A model generated the notes under the pieces. The model was not told the DNA's origin. It searched no databases and was given only the letters and a program-made list of their open reading frames with translations. From NCBI GenBank assembly GCA_964423575.1, contig CAYRFF010000012.1, forward strand, positions 6,521 through 70,520: a stretch of DNA of 64,000 bases, given 5' to 3'. Numbering within the stretch: position 1 is the stretch's first letter; each line of letters opens with the position of its first letter. Below are positions 18,004 through 26,873 of the stretch, piece by piece. The translations under genes and the position numbers were made by a program. Source of the stretch: CAYRFF01 sp964423575. GTDB lineage: Bacteria > Bacteroidota > Bacteroidia > Chitinophagales > Saprospiraceae.

Positions 18004-19386
18004 ATGTTTTCAAAAGATACTTATACTACTAGAAGAAAGACTCTCAAGAGCAATTTTCAAAGCGGAATCTTCCTTTTTCTTGGAAATATTGAAAATCCCA
18101 GAAATTATGAACTGAACCAATATCCATTCAGGCAGGATAGTACATTCCTGTATTACTTTGGGATTCAGGAGCCTCGGATTGCCGCACTTATCGATATCGA
18201 TGAAGACAGGACCATTATTTTCGGTGATGAATTTACCGTAGATGATATTGTCTGGATGGGGCAGCTGGAGACGATCAGAGCTCGTGCAGAGAAAGCAGGC
18301 GTAAATGATACGAGCCCCTACAAAGATCTCTTTGACTACATTAAAAAAGCATCTGATAGCGGGAGAACAATTCATTATCTACCACCCTATCAAGCTGTAA
18401 ACAAAATCCTCCTAAGTGATTTACTTGACATGAAAATATCAGAATTGGAGCCTTCACTATCATTTGTGAAAGCTGTAATCGCACAACGCAATCACAAGGA
18501 AGAACAAGAGTTGGCTGAAATGGATAAGGCTGTCAACGTATCCAATGAGATGCACCTCGCCGTCATGAAAATGGCGCGACCGGGAGTTAAGGAATACGAG
18601 CTGGTTGCAGAAATTCTCCACGTCGCCAAGAGGAACCAACAGGTCTTCTCATATCAGCCGATAATTACGATTAATGGACAGACGCTGCATAACCACGACT
18701 ATTCGAATACCCTCGCTAGCGGGCAAATTCTACTGAATGACTCCGGTTCTGAAACACCGATGGGATATGCCGGCGATTTAACCAGGAGTTTTCCGGTAGA
18801 TAAAAAATTCACTTCCAGACAACGCGAAATTTACGATATTGTCCTGGCCGCACACATGAATGTTGAGAATGCGATAAAACCCGGAGTTACATATAAAGAA
18901 ATGCATTTACTTGCTGCCAAAACAATGGCAGAAGGGCTGGCCGACCTTGGGCTGATAAAAGGAAATCCGGATGAAGCTGCCGCAAATGGTGCTCATGCGC
19001 TATTTTTCCCGCACGGACTCGGACACATGATAGGCCTGGATGTACACGACATGGAGGATCTGGGTGAAAATTATGTGGGTTATACAGAAGATGCACCCAA
19101 GGATTTAAAAACATTCGGCTTGAATGCTTTAAGACTGGGCAGAAAACTGGAGCCGGGCTTTGTCATAACAAATGAACCGGGAATTTACTTTATTCCGGAG
19201 TTGGTCGAGAAGTGGGAGGCTGAAAAGAAATTTACTGACTTTATCAATTATCAAAAAGTACATGACTACCTCGATTTCGGAGGCATCAGGATTGAAGACA
19301 ATTACGTTATCACAGAGAAAGGAAGCAGAAAAATCGGTGATTATCTGATTAAGACAGCGGACGAGATCGAGGACTACAGAAAATAA
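18004..19386 (+). CDS. Aminopeptidase P family metallopeptidase (M24)
   Basis: 460-residue cytosolic peptidase expected to remove N-terminal residues before proline. The frame is open 11 codons upstream to a TTG, but the ATG gives the normal N-terminus. The N-terminal creatinase-like domain spans about 1-170. The pita-bread domain carries all five dimetal ligands: D246, D258, H341 (GHMIGLDVHD), E391 (NEPGIYF) and E431 (RIEDNY). Length agrees with bacterial aminopeptidase P (about 440-470). It stands alone between intergenic repeats. Confidence 0.92.
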   Translation: MFSKDTYTTRRKTLKSNFQSGIFLFLGNIENPRNYELNQYPFRQDSTFLYYFGIQEPRIAALIDIDEDRTIIFGDEFTVDDIVWMGQLETIRARAEKAGVNDTSPYKDLFDYIKKASDSGRTIHYLPPYQAVNKILLSDLLDMKISELEPSLSFVKAVIAQRNHKEEQELAEMDKAVNVSNEMHLAVMKMARPGVKEYELVAEILHVAKRNQQVFSYQPIITINGQTLHNHDYSNTLASGQILLNDSGSETPMGYAGDLTRSFPVDKKFTSRQREIYDIVLAAHMNVENAIKPGVTYKEMHLLAAKTMAEGLADLGLIKGNPDEAAANGAHALFFPHGLGHMIGLDVHDMEDLGENYVGYTEDAPKDLKTFGLNALRLGRKLEPGFVITNEPGIYFIPELVEKWEAEKKFTDFINYQKVHDYLDFGGIRIEDNYVITEKGSRKIGDYLIKTADEIEDYRK

Positions 19387-19529
19387 TCTTATATTAGTAC
19401 TTGAATACAAACTATAACGCCACAACAAAACACAATAGACACATTTTTATTCTGGGAATTTCTCTTTCCGGATTAATGCCTCGTTTTGACCCGACAAACA
19501 CATAAGAATCAATAATTAAGCAAAGCGGT

Positions 19530-19660
19530 CAACGCTATTTAGGGAAGCTCAGATAAGGAATGAGAAATAAGGGACTAGAAATGAGTCTCACTCATCACTA
19601 AATCACTTATCACCAGATCACTAGATAACTCATCACCAGATTCCGCCACGGACCGACACG
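19530..19660. repeat. Degenerate short repeats (ATCACCAGAT and relatives)
   Basis: The gap between the aminopeptidase and purB holds a run of near-repeats: TCACTCATCAC, TATCACCAGATCAC, CATCACCAGATT and GCACCAGATT, spaced irregularly. It looks like decayed tandem sequence; no gene or clear terminator was seen. Confidence 0.4.
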
Positions 19661-19674
19661 CACCAGATTCCTAT

Positions 19675-21006
19675 CTATATCCCTAGATATGTCTCCGGCC
19701 TTAACTGCTTTAACTCGGCTTTCAAACCTACATCGATATCCAGACTATCAATAAATGCATGTAGGCTTTCTTGTGTCACTTCGCCCGTACCACGCGTCAA
19801 CTCCTTAAGCTTTTCATAAGGCTCAGGGTATCCTATTTTTCTCAGCACAATCTGAATCGGCTCAGCCAGGACATTCCAGTGTTCCTGCAACTCAGACATC
19901 ATAGCACCACCATCCACCTTTATTTTCTTAAGCCCCTGCTTCAGTGATTTAAAGGCTATTACCGAATGAGCCATCGGCACCCCGATATTTCTACTGACTG
20001 TGCTATCCGTCAGATCTCGCTGCAACCTGGAAATAGGTAATTTGGCCGCCAGATGTGCATATAGTGCATTGGCAATTCCGAGATTTCCTTCTGCATTTTC
20101 AAAGTCAATAGGGTTTACCTTATGCGGCATCGTGCTTGACCCGACCTCCCCTTTCACTACAGATTGCTTGAGATAATCCATAGAAATATATTGCCAAATA
20201 TCTCTAGCAAGATCTATCAGAATCGTATTGATACGCATATAATTCTGGAACAATGCAGCAAGATGATCATAGTGCTCAATCTGGGTCGTATAATGCAGTC
20301 TTCTCAATCCAAGACCATTGTTTACGAAGTTATCCGCAAACATTTTCCAGTCAACATCCGGATACGCAACAATATGCGCGTTAAAATTCCCCGTCGCTCC
20401 ACCGAATTTTGCAACTACGTCAATTTCCTTCAGAAGATTTCTCTGGTTTTCCAGTCTTTCGACAAATACCATCATCTCCTTACCGAATCTGGTAGGAGAA
20501 GCAGGCTGACCATGAGTCCTTGCCAGCATCGGGATATCAGCTGTTTTCTCAGCTAGTTTCCGTATATCTTCTATCAGTGAGTCAAGCAGCGGGATATATA
20601 CGCGCAAGCTCGCGTGCTTCACTGCTAGTGGCATCGCAGTGTTATTGATGTCCTGAGATGTTAAGGCAAAGTGTATAAACTCCTTAAACTTTCCAATCCC
20701 CAGTTCATCAAACTTTTCCTTTAACCAGTATTCAACGGCTTTAACATCGTGATTAGTTGTCTTCTCATATCTCTTTACAACCTCGGCATCTGCAGGAGAA
20801 AAATCCTTGGCAATTTGCCGTAAGGCGTCAATCTTCTGATGCGGGAAATCATAAAACTCAGGAAGGCCAAGCTTGTAGAGATAGATGAAATACTGAATCT
20901 CAATATGTGCCCTGTAACGGATTATTGCATATTCGGAGAAAAACTCCTGAAGGTCTTTTGTCTTGCCGATATAACGGCCATCGATAGGAGAAATTGCACG
21001 TAACAT
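19675..21006 (-). CDS. purB: Adenylosuccinate lyase
   Basis: 443-residue fumarase/aspartase superfamily enzyme that catalyses two steps of purine synthesis: SAICAR to AICAR and adenylosuccinate to AMP. The N-terminus LRAISPIDGRY and the superfamily signature SSTMPHKVNPIDFENAEGN, with its flexible catalytic loop, are intact. TSQDINNTAMP supplies substrate contacts and ARTHGQPASPT the catalytic His. Length is normal. The acylphosphatase gene lies 17 bases upstream on the same strand, so the two are probably co-transcribed. Confidence 0.97.
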   Translation of the reverse strand: MLRAISPIDGRYIGKTKDLQEFFSEYAIIRYRAHIEIQYFIYLYKLGLPEFYDFPHQKIDALRQIAKDFSPADAEVVKRYEKTTNHDVKAVEYWLKEKFDELGIGKFKEFIHFALTSQDINNTAMPLAVKHASLRVYIPLLDSLIEDIRKLAEKTADIPMLARTHGQPASPTRFGKEMMVFVERLENQRNLLKEIDVVAKFGGATGNFNAHIVAYPDVDWKMFADNFVNNGLGLRRLHYTTQIEHYDHLAALFQNYMRINTILIDLARDIWQYISMDYLKQSVVKGEVGSSTMPHKVNPIDFENAEGNLGIANALYAHLAAKLPISRLQRDLTDSTVSRNIGVPMAHSVIAFKSLKQGLKKIKVDGGAMMSELQEHWNVLAEPIQIVLRKIGYPEPYEKLKELTRGTGEVTQESLHAFIDSLDIDVGLKAELKQLRPETYLGI

Positions 21007-21023
21007 ACTTCTTAAATTAAATT

Positions 21024-21296
21024 TTAATAAATAACTTCAAAGCTGTCAAAATTCCTGACAGGTATCAATTCATGGATTGTAACCTTGTGTACCTTGGAGG
21101 CCGAAGAGCCTTCGAGACTCCATATAATTAATTCGCCAAGTTGCCCTTCCGCGCCCGTTGCAATTATTTCAACAGTTCCGTCTTGTTTATTCTTTACTGT
21201 ACCCGTGAGTCCCAGCTCTCTGGCACGTTCCATCGTCGTCTTGCGATACCGCACACCCTGTACTTGACCACTTACTCTTATTTCTAAGGTCTTCAT
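21024..21296 (-). CDS. acyP: Acylphosphatase
   Basis: 90-residue enzyme that hydrolyses acyl phosphates. The family signature is VSGQVQGVRYR, with catalytic R18, and GTVKNKQDGTVEI with catalytic N36. The usual Phe before the Arg is Tyr, a common variant. Length is typical (about 90). It precedes purB by 17 bases in the same direction. Confidence 0.93.
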   Translation of the reverse strand: MKTLEIRVSGQVQGVRYRKTTMERARELGLTGTVKNKQDGTVEIIATGAEGQLGELIIWSLEGSSASKVHKVTIHELIPVRNFDSFEVIY

Positions 21297-21449
21297 AAGT
21301 ATTTCTTTAGTGTTATTAAAGAAGTGAAACCTATCTCACTGTTATAGAGCCATACCATAAAGATTGCTCTACAAATTAAATACTTTTCAATAGAGAAAGT
21401 TCCACTGATTAATGCATAAAACCGTACAAAAATCCTCTTAAACTTGCTC

Positions 21450-21995
21450 TTACTCGAAATTATCGGAATCCTGATCGTAATTCAGGCGGAAGCCTATCTG
21501 GTTCTGAGGTTCATCCTGCTCAAAGTCTTCCCAGGCGATTATTTCCTTCATAAATTCTCTGAAGTGCTCCACAAAATGTCCTTCTTTAAGTTCATCGGGC
21601 GCAAATATAGCCAGCGTGCGCGGTGCCCTTGGATCGAGATACCCCTCAATATACGGATAATGTATGAGAGCAATGATTTTCCCATTAAACAATTGCTGAT
21701 AAATAAGAGCGCCGTTATATTTAATCATCACGCGCTCAATATCTTCATTTACCCGATGCGACAAGCCGGACCTGGTTCTTCCCAGAGTCAATTCAATTGC
21801 CTCGAGATTGGAGACTTTATTACGGACCTTTACCGCAGCTTCAAGCCCTGACTGCTTACAGATTTTCTCTAGTTCTGCAACAATAAAATCCTTCATTCTC
21901 CCGCTCCAAAGAACGCGATACGCCTCTGTATTCTTCAGTACCTGATTATACCTGTCTACGTATTCCCTTATACTATCTGATTGGTTTGAACTCAT
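21450..21995 (-). CDS. Conserved hypothetical protein
   Basis: 181 residues, soluble, with no signal peptide or membrane segment. It has an N-terminal helical part (1-60), a central mixed region (LIYQQLFNGKIIALIHYPYIEGYLDPRAPRTLAIFAPDEL) and an acidic C-terminus. No domain I recognise. It lies between acyP and purM on the same strand, 78 bases after purM, so it may belong to a purine transcript. Confidence 0.7.
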   Translation of the reverse strand: MSSNQSDSIREYVDRYNQVLKNTEAYRVLWSGRMKDFIVAELEKICKQSGLEAAVKVRNKVSNLEAIELTLGRTRSGLSHRVNEDIERVMIKYNGALIYQQLFNGKIIALIHYPYIEGYLDPRAPRTLAIFAPDELKEGHFVEHFREFMKEIIAWEDFEQDEPQNQIGFRLNYDQDSDNFE

Positions 21996-22073
21996 ATAAT
22001 TAAAATTTTAAAGTCTGAGCATTTTCACCTCTCAGCCTCGTTGATTATTCATTTTTCTTGCTCTACATTTGCT

Positions 22074-23249
22074 TTAAGCATAGGTAAAAGCTTCACCTCC
22101 ATAATGAAGATCCACTGATTCTCCGTCCGCCTCTTCTACCCTACCTATCACATCTGCCTCAATCCCAAAACCGCGGATAATATCCAGCATCGCCGCCGCA
22201 TTTTCTTCCGCAGTATAGATTTCAAGCCTCGTACCCATGTTAAACACCTGGAACATCTCCTGATAATCAGTCCCGGATTCCTCCCTGATTAATTGGAAAA
22301 CCGGAGGTACAGGAAGAAGATTATCCTTTATCACTCTCTTATTTCTGACAAATTTATTCACTTTGCTATGCGCCCCACCGGTATTGTGTATAATTCCATG
22401 AATTTTCTCTTTAAATCCTTCTTGCAACAATGCCGCAATCACCGGCAGATAGGTCCGCGTGGGTGAAAGGAGGAGCTTTCCTACGGTATATCGACTTTCG
22501 TCAAATGTCAATTCTTCTGTCAGCTTTCTCGAGCCGGAGTATACCAGATCGATAGGAGTCCCGTCCGCATAGGATGCCGTAAACTGTCTGTAGTCACTGC
22601 TTAGAACATCATGCCTTGCCGAAGTAAGTCCATTGGAGCCAATTCCGCTGTTATATTCAGTCTCATAAGTAGTTTGTCCATAAGAAGCAAGGCCAATGAC
22701 TACGTCACCCGCTTGTATATCGTTAACTATCAGATCCCGGCGTTTCATACGCGTAAAGGTCGTGTATCCCACATCTATCGTGCGGACGATATCGCCCACG
22801 TCTGCGGTTTCACCACCCGCCATATATATATCAACGCCGTATTCAGCCATCTTTTCTATAAACTCTACGGCGCCTTCTATAATAGCAGCTATAACATCTC
22901 CGGTAATCAGGTGCTTATTCCTGCCTATGGTCGAAGAAAGCAATATATTATTAACGGCTCCTACACATCCCATATCGTCAACATTCATTACAATCGCGTC
23001 CTGTGCTATACCTTTCCACACATTCAGGTCTCCAGTTTCTTTCCAGTACAGGTATGCAAGAGAGGTCTTGGTGCCGGCAGTATCAGCATGCATTAAGTTG
23101 CACCAGGCTTCATCGCCACCGGCAAAATCCGGCAAAACCTTACAAAAGGCAAGTGGGAAAAGTCCCTTGTCCAGGTCTTTGATTGCTTTATGAACTTCTG
23201 ACTTGGAGGCTGAAACACCACGTAAATTATATCTGCTCTTATCCGACAT
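22074..23249 (-). CDS. purM: Phosphoribosylformylglycinamidine cyclo-ligase (AIR synthase)
   Basis: 391-residue ATP-dependent enzyme that closes the imidazole ring in purine synthesis (FGAM to AIR). Landmarks of the PurM fold are ADTAGTKTSLA (ATP/metal-binding), NVDDMGCVGA, MAGGETADVGD (catalytic region) and GIIHNTGGAHSKVNKF. The form is slightly longer than E. coli PurM (345), as in Bacteroidota homologues. It is the 5' gene of a minus-strand series; 530 bases of non-coding sequence lie upstream. Confidence 0.9.
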   Translation of the reverse strand: MSDKSRYNLRGVSASKSEVHKAIKDLDKGLFPLAFCKVLPDFAGGDEAWCNLMHADTAGTKTSLAYLYWKETGDLNVWKGIAQDAIVMNVDDMGCVGAVNNILLSSTIGRNKHLITGDVIAAIIEGAVEFIEKMAEYGVDIYMAGGETADVGDIVRTIDVGYTTFTRMKRRDLIVNDIQAGDVVIGLASYGQTTYETEYNSGIGSNGLTSARHDVLSSDYRQFTASYADGTPIDLVYSGSRKLTEELTFDESRYTVGKLLLSPTRTYLPVIAALLQEGFKEKIHGIIHNTGGAHSKVNKFVRNKRVIKDNLLPVPPVFQLIREESGTDYQEMFQVFNMGTRLEIYTAEENAAAMLDIIRGFGIEADVIGRVEEADGESVDLHYGGEAFTYA

Positions 23250-23458
23250 AGTTTATTTTAGTTTTGTACAAAGGTAAGGAACTTAGACAATTAATATTCC
23301 CGATTTAGGATTGTATTGGCACCAATTCATTTTTCCTGTATATTTAGCAAATTAATATGCACCTACGACTGTAAATCCATGCAAGAAATCTTAAAAAACA
23401 AGTATAATTTTTCTCCTCGACAACAATCCGATTTCATGTCAAACACTCCTCAAAACAG

Positions 23459-23488
23459 TTAACTTTAAAATATTTTAAAGTTTTTTGG
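23459..23488 (+). other. 22-base perfect palindrome with T-run
   Basis: The half-site AACTTTAAAAT is followed directly by its reverse complement (23461-23482) and then more T residues, so it resembles a terminator. It overlaps the stop of a 27-codon frame (23379-23462) that has no other support. No known plus-strand gene ends here. Confidence 0.35.
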
Positions 23489-23619
23489 GCCCAACGCATT
23501 AAATTTTTTCATTATATATATGGTTGATTCTGAGCATTATATAATCCTTTATTCTAATATGAAGCACTTTTTTCGCTTTTTTTTGAGTTTTTTAAACATT
23601 TTATAAAATTAATGGAACA

Positions 23620-23716
23620 GTTTTTGATTTATCTGCATTATAAGATTACAGTTGTATGGCAACTGTTAAATCAACCTAATTTAGAACCAAGCCCGGATGT
23701 GACCCTCCGGGCTTTT
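23620..23716 (+). ncRNA. Candidate small RNA with hairpin and terminator
   Basis: A hairpin TTGATTTA (23624-23631) with TAAATCAA (23667-23674) encloses ACAGTTG (23648-23654) with CAACTGT (23660-23666), leaving a one-sided 16-base bulge. About 16 bases later an intrinsic terminator follows (GCCCGG...CCGGGC then TTTT, 23691-23716). No reading frame of note is present, and the purM gene upstream runs the other way, so this terminator must end something transcribed from within the gap. A 6S-like or other regulatory RNA is possible. Promoter not identified. Confidence 0.45.
23690..23716 (+). terminator. Intrinsic terminator upstream of CNNM gene
   Basis: GCCCGG at 23691-23696 pairs with CCGGGC at 23707-23712 around a 10-base loop, followed by TTTT. 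It lies 67 bases before the CNNM gene on the same strand and cannot belong to purM. Confidence 0.8.
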
Positions 23717-23766
23717 CTATTTGTATAAATTTCCAGCCTTTAAAAAACAATTATTGAAAATTAGCG

Positions 23767-23774
23767 TATATTTG
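23767..23774 (+). promoter_or_regulatory. Putative promoter -7 box, CNNM gene
   Basis: TATATTTG fits the Bacteroidota -7 consensus TAnnTTTG exactly and lies only 8 bases before the ATG, which would give a very short or leaderless mRNA. No convincing -33 box was found. Confidence 0.35.
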
Positions 23775-23782
23775 TAATTAAT

Positions 23783-24901
23783 ATGGCAATACTTGTTATA
23801 ACTTTTATTTTAACGATTATTATATCCAGCCTCTGCTCAATTTGGGAAGCCGTATTATTAAGTGTTACTCCTTCCTATGTCGCAGTACACGAGGACGATA
23901 ATAGCCGAACCGGGAAGTTATTAAAGAAACTGAAGGATGACATTGATCGTCCTTTGTCTGCGATATTAACTTTAAACACCGCAGCCCATACTGTAGGTGC
24001 AACTGTCATCGGTGTTCAGGGAGCGAAACTTTGGCCTACAGATGCCTGGAGCATTAATTTCTTTGGGCTTTCAATCAATTTACCCGTTGCGGCAATTATA
24101 GTTCCAACTGTTTTAACCCTGGCTATATTAATTTTATCTGAAATCATCCCCAAAACCCTTGGGGCATCACATTGGAAGAAGTTGACAAAGTTTACAGCTA
24201 TCAGTGTTAATTTAACCATGAAAATTCTTTATCCGTTTGTATGGTTAAGTCAGTTAATCACCGGATTTTTATTGAGAAACAGACCTGAGGAAGGTGTTTT
24301 CAGTAGAAAGGATTTCCGCGTAATGGCTTCCATAGGAGAGCAAGAGGGAATATTCCGACCGGAAGAATCAGAAATCATACAAAATCTGCTGGCACTGAAT
24401 CAAGTAACAGCTGAGAATATTATGACTCCACGTACTGTACTTCTCATGGCTCCGGCTGACATGACAGTAAGGGAGTTCTATGAAGAAAACAAACCCATTA
24501 CTTTCTCGCGTATTCCCGTTTACCAGGAAACGCAGGATAACGTAATCGGATTTGCATTAAAACACAGTTTATTCAACGCCCTTCTCGAAGGTCGTGATGA
24601 GACGAAAATGGAGGATTTTGCACGGGATCTTACCGTGATAAAGGAAGACACACCGATTCACGAGATTTTCACCAAGCTCATTGCACAAAGGCAACATATC
24701 GCGCTGGTTACAGATGATTATGGCGGTACAGAAGGATTGGTTACTATGGAAGATGTCTTCGAGACATTACTAGGAGAAGAAATCGTCGATGAGCTGGATT
24801 CAGTAGAGGATCTTCAACAACTTGCCAAGGACAGGAGCAATTATCCTGACTTGAACGATGAAGATGATGACTATGAAGATGACCATTTGAGATACGAGTA
24901 A
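23783..24901 (+). CDS. CNNM/HlyC-CorC family membrane protein with CBS pair
   Basis: 372-residue inner membrane protein. The CNNM transmembrane domain covers about 1-165, with three to four helices and the conserved LSEIIPKTLGA loop. A linker (ENIMTPR, about 213) leads into a CBS pair (about 215-345) ending VTDDYGGTEGLVTMEDVFETLLGEEIVDE. The tail is strongly acidic (DEDDDYEDD). Homologues act in Mg2+/Co2+ transport or resistance. The C-terminal CorC/HlyC domain seen in longer members is absent. Confidence 0.88.
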   Translation: MAILVITFILTIIISSLCSIWEAVLLSVTPSYVAVHEDDNSRTGKLLKKLKDDIDRPLSAILTLNTAAHTVGATVIGVQGAKLWPTDAWSINFFGLSINLPVAAIIVPTVLTLAILILSEIIPKTLGASHWKKLTKFTAISVNLTMKILYPFVWLSQLITGFLLRNRPEEGVFSRKDFRVMASIGEQEGIFRPEESEIIQNLLALNQVTAENIMTPRTVLLMAPADMTVREFYEENKPITFSRIPVYQETQDNVIGFALKHSLFNALLEGRDETKMEDFARDLTVIKEDTPIHEIFTKLIAQRQHIALVTDDYGGTEGLVTMEDVFETLLGEEIVDELDSVEDLQQLAKDRSNYPDLNDEDDDYEDDHLRYE

Positions 24902-24964
24902 AACAACCTTTTCATCGCTTCTTTACTCGCAACAATCCTTAGTCCTTATATCAGAAAATTTCCT

Positions 24965-24996
24965 TATTTTTGGGCGTCAAAAAATTTGACCCCAAA
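24965..24996 (+). promoter_or_regulatory. Promoter-like box and hairpin before LYS1-like gene
   Basis: TATTTTTG (24965-24972) matches TAnnTTTG. It overlaps a hairpin TTTGGGCGTCAAA (24969-24981) with TTTGACCCCAAA (24985-24996), perfect except for one bulged C. The arrangement suggests an operator or a leader hairpin controlling the gene that starts at 25026. Confidence 0.4.
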
Positions 24997-25025
24997 TTTA
25001 ACAGTAGACTAAAGAAGAAACAGAT

Positions 25026-26246
25026 ATGTTACATATAGGAATAATAAGAGAAGAAAAAGCAAAGCCGGACTCTAGAGCACCTTTATCTCCGGAACAATGC
25101 GAAGATTTAATAAAGAACAGAGGAGTTAAGGTTTCAGTACAGAGCTCCCCTATCCGTTGTTTTTCCGATGAAGAATATGCTTCCAGAGGAGTGCCGGTCG
25201 TTGCAGATGTATCGGATTGCGATATTCTTTTAGGAGTAAAGGAAGTGCCGATTGACAAACTTATTCCCGGCAAAACATACTTTTTCTTTTCTCATACAAT
25301 TAAAGAACAAGAGTACAACCGCGATTTACTCAGAAGTATTCTGGAGAAGAAAATCAGACTGATCGATTATGAAGTACTCACAGATGATAAATATCGTCGC
25401 TTGATTGCCTTTGGCAGGCATGCGGGAATGGTAGGTGCTCATAACGCATTATATACCTATGCTCAACGCACAGGAGCATTTGATCTTCCGCGCATGAAGG
25501 ATTTTGATGATTATAAGGCGGCACAGAATTACTACAAGGATGTAGAATTCCCGGCTATTAAAATCGTTCTTACCGGACACGGAAGAGTAGGAAACGGAGC
25601 TGCAGCAGTTCTCAATGATATGCAGTTTGAAAATGTAAGCCCGGAAGACTTCCTGACTAAAACCTACGACCACGCAGTCTACACTCAGCTAAAGACCGAG
25701 GATTATATTGCGCCTGCTGACCCTAAAATGGAGTTCAACAGAGAAGATTATTATGAAGACCCGACAGATTACATCAGCACATTTGAGCCGTTTTTCCAGG
25801 TTGCAGATATATTCATCAATGGAATTTTCTGGGACAACAGAGCTCCGGCTTTCTTTGATATCGATGATATTCAACGCGATGATTTCCATGTAAATGTAAT
25901 TGCTGATGTAACTTGCGATATTGCTCCTAAGTCCTCTGTACCGACGACAATTCGTTCAACTTCTGTCGATGACCCGATTATGGGGATTTCCAGAGAAACT
26001 TATGAAGAAGTTGAGCCACATTCACAGGGAGTCATCGACATTATGTCCATCGACAATTTACCCAACGAGCTCCCCAAGGATGCTTCAAGGCACTTCGGCA
26101 ATCAGTTTATTATGCATATACTGCCGGAACTCGACAATATGGAAGAAAGCGATGTAATAAAGCGAGCAACCATTGCTAAAAATGGAGAGTTGACTGATAC
26201 TTTCAGCTATCTGGAAGACTTCGTACGCGGGGCAGTGATGAATTAA
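25026..26246 (+). CDS. NAD(P)-dependent dehydrogenase, saccharopine/alanine dehydrogenase-like
   Basis: 406-residue two-domain dehydrogenase of the AlaDH/PNT superfamily. The N-terminal block GIIREEKAKPDSRAPLSPEQ and FFSHTIKEQEYNRDLL resemble the lysine-forming saccharopine dehydrogenase (LYS1-like) group. The Rossmann motif is ITGHGRVGNG-like (VLTGHGRVGNGAAAVL, about 182-197), and ADVTCDIAPKSSVPTTIRS is the conserved C-terminal segment. The true reaction is uncertain; no lysine pathway genes are nearby. A hairpin overlaps the promoter region. Confidence 0.8.
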   Translation: MLHIGIIREEKAKPDSRAPLSPEQCEDLIKNRGVKVSVQSSPIRCFSDEEYASRGVPVVADVSDCDILLGVKEVPIDKLIPGKTYFFFSHTIKEQEYNRDLLRSILEKKIRLIDYEVLTDDKYRRLIAFGRHAGMVGAHNALYTYAQRTGAFDLPRMKDFDDYKAAQNYYKDVEFPAIKIVLTGHGRVGNGAAAVLNDMQFENVSPEDFLTKTYDHAVYTQLKTEDYIAPADPKMEFNREDYYEDPTDYISTFEPFFQVADIFINGIFWDNRAPAFFDIDDIQRDDFHVNVIADVTCDIAPKSSVPTTIRSTSVDDPIMGISRETYEEVEPHSQGVIDIMSIDNLPNELPKDASRHFGNQFIMHILPELDNMEESDVIKRATIAKNGELTDTFSYLEDFVRGAVMN

Positions 26247-26263
26247 GTGACACAGTGGATTAA

Positions 26264-26847
26264 ATCTCTCCGAGGTAAACAAGGTTTTCATAGAATAAAA
26301 AGCGTAAATAGCATGGCTACCTTGATCTATTATGGGCGTGGTATCTATAGGCTGAATCGACTTTAATTTAAACCCTGCACAAGAAGCTTAAAGGAGTTTC
26401 TATATTGTGAAGCAGAAAAAACCTCGGAGGTTTTACCTACTTATCATAGGCCTTACCATCAAATTACAACTAACTGTACTCAGTTATCCAGCATAATCCT
26501 CCGAGGTTTGACCCGCCTTAAAAACTAAGTACAGACAATTATTATGAGCAACCTGAGAATTAATTTTCACGAATACAACAAGGCTTTTGAAGATAAAAAC
26601 ACTGCTACAATTATATAGATGAATCAGTATGGTATATGGACATAGATGTGAAAGGGTATAACCGACTTTAATTAAACTCCATAAAACCTGGCTGATTTAT
26701 TCCTGATACTACTTATCCCCTATTCCTTTTATCCAAAGCAGGATAGAATATATGAGTAGGTAAATCAGGCAGGTTTGCCTCCGCCCTAAAATAAACGACT
26801 CTGGTATCAGGATGAAAATAAAATCAGGCTGATTTGTCCCTGCAAAA
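26264..26847. repeat. Cluster of paired palindromic elements
   Basis: A 627-base gap without a gene. Copy A (about 26316-26525) has AAACCTCGGAGG (26419-26430) and its exact complement CCTCCGAGGTTT (26498-26509), with an inner hairpin TAACTG/CAGTTA (26471-26486). Copy B (about 26620-26792) has AAACCTGGCTGATTT (26684-26698) and AAATCAGGCAGGTTT (26762-26776), which pair at 14 of 15 positions, with inner TATCC/GGATA. Both copies begin with CGACTTTAATT and end with a CCGCC..TAAA segment. Partial copies lie at 26266-26280 and 26821-26835. Confidence 0.75.
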
Positions 26848-26873
26848 AAATAATTCACTTGCGTATCTGGATT

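Noticed and set aside
26543..26617. 24-codon frame starting MSNLRINFHEY
   Set aside because: Too short, no known family, and located inside a repeat cluster.
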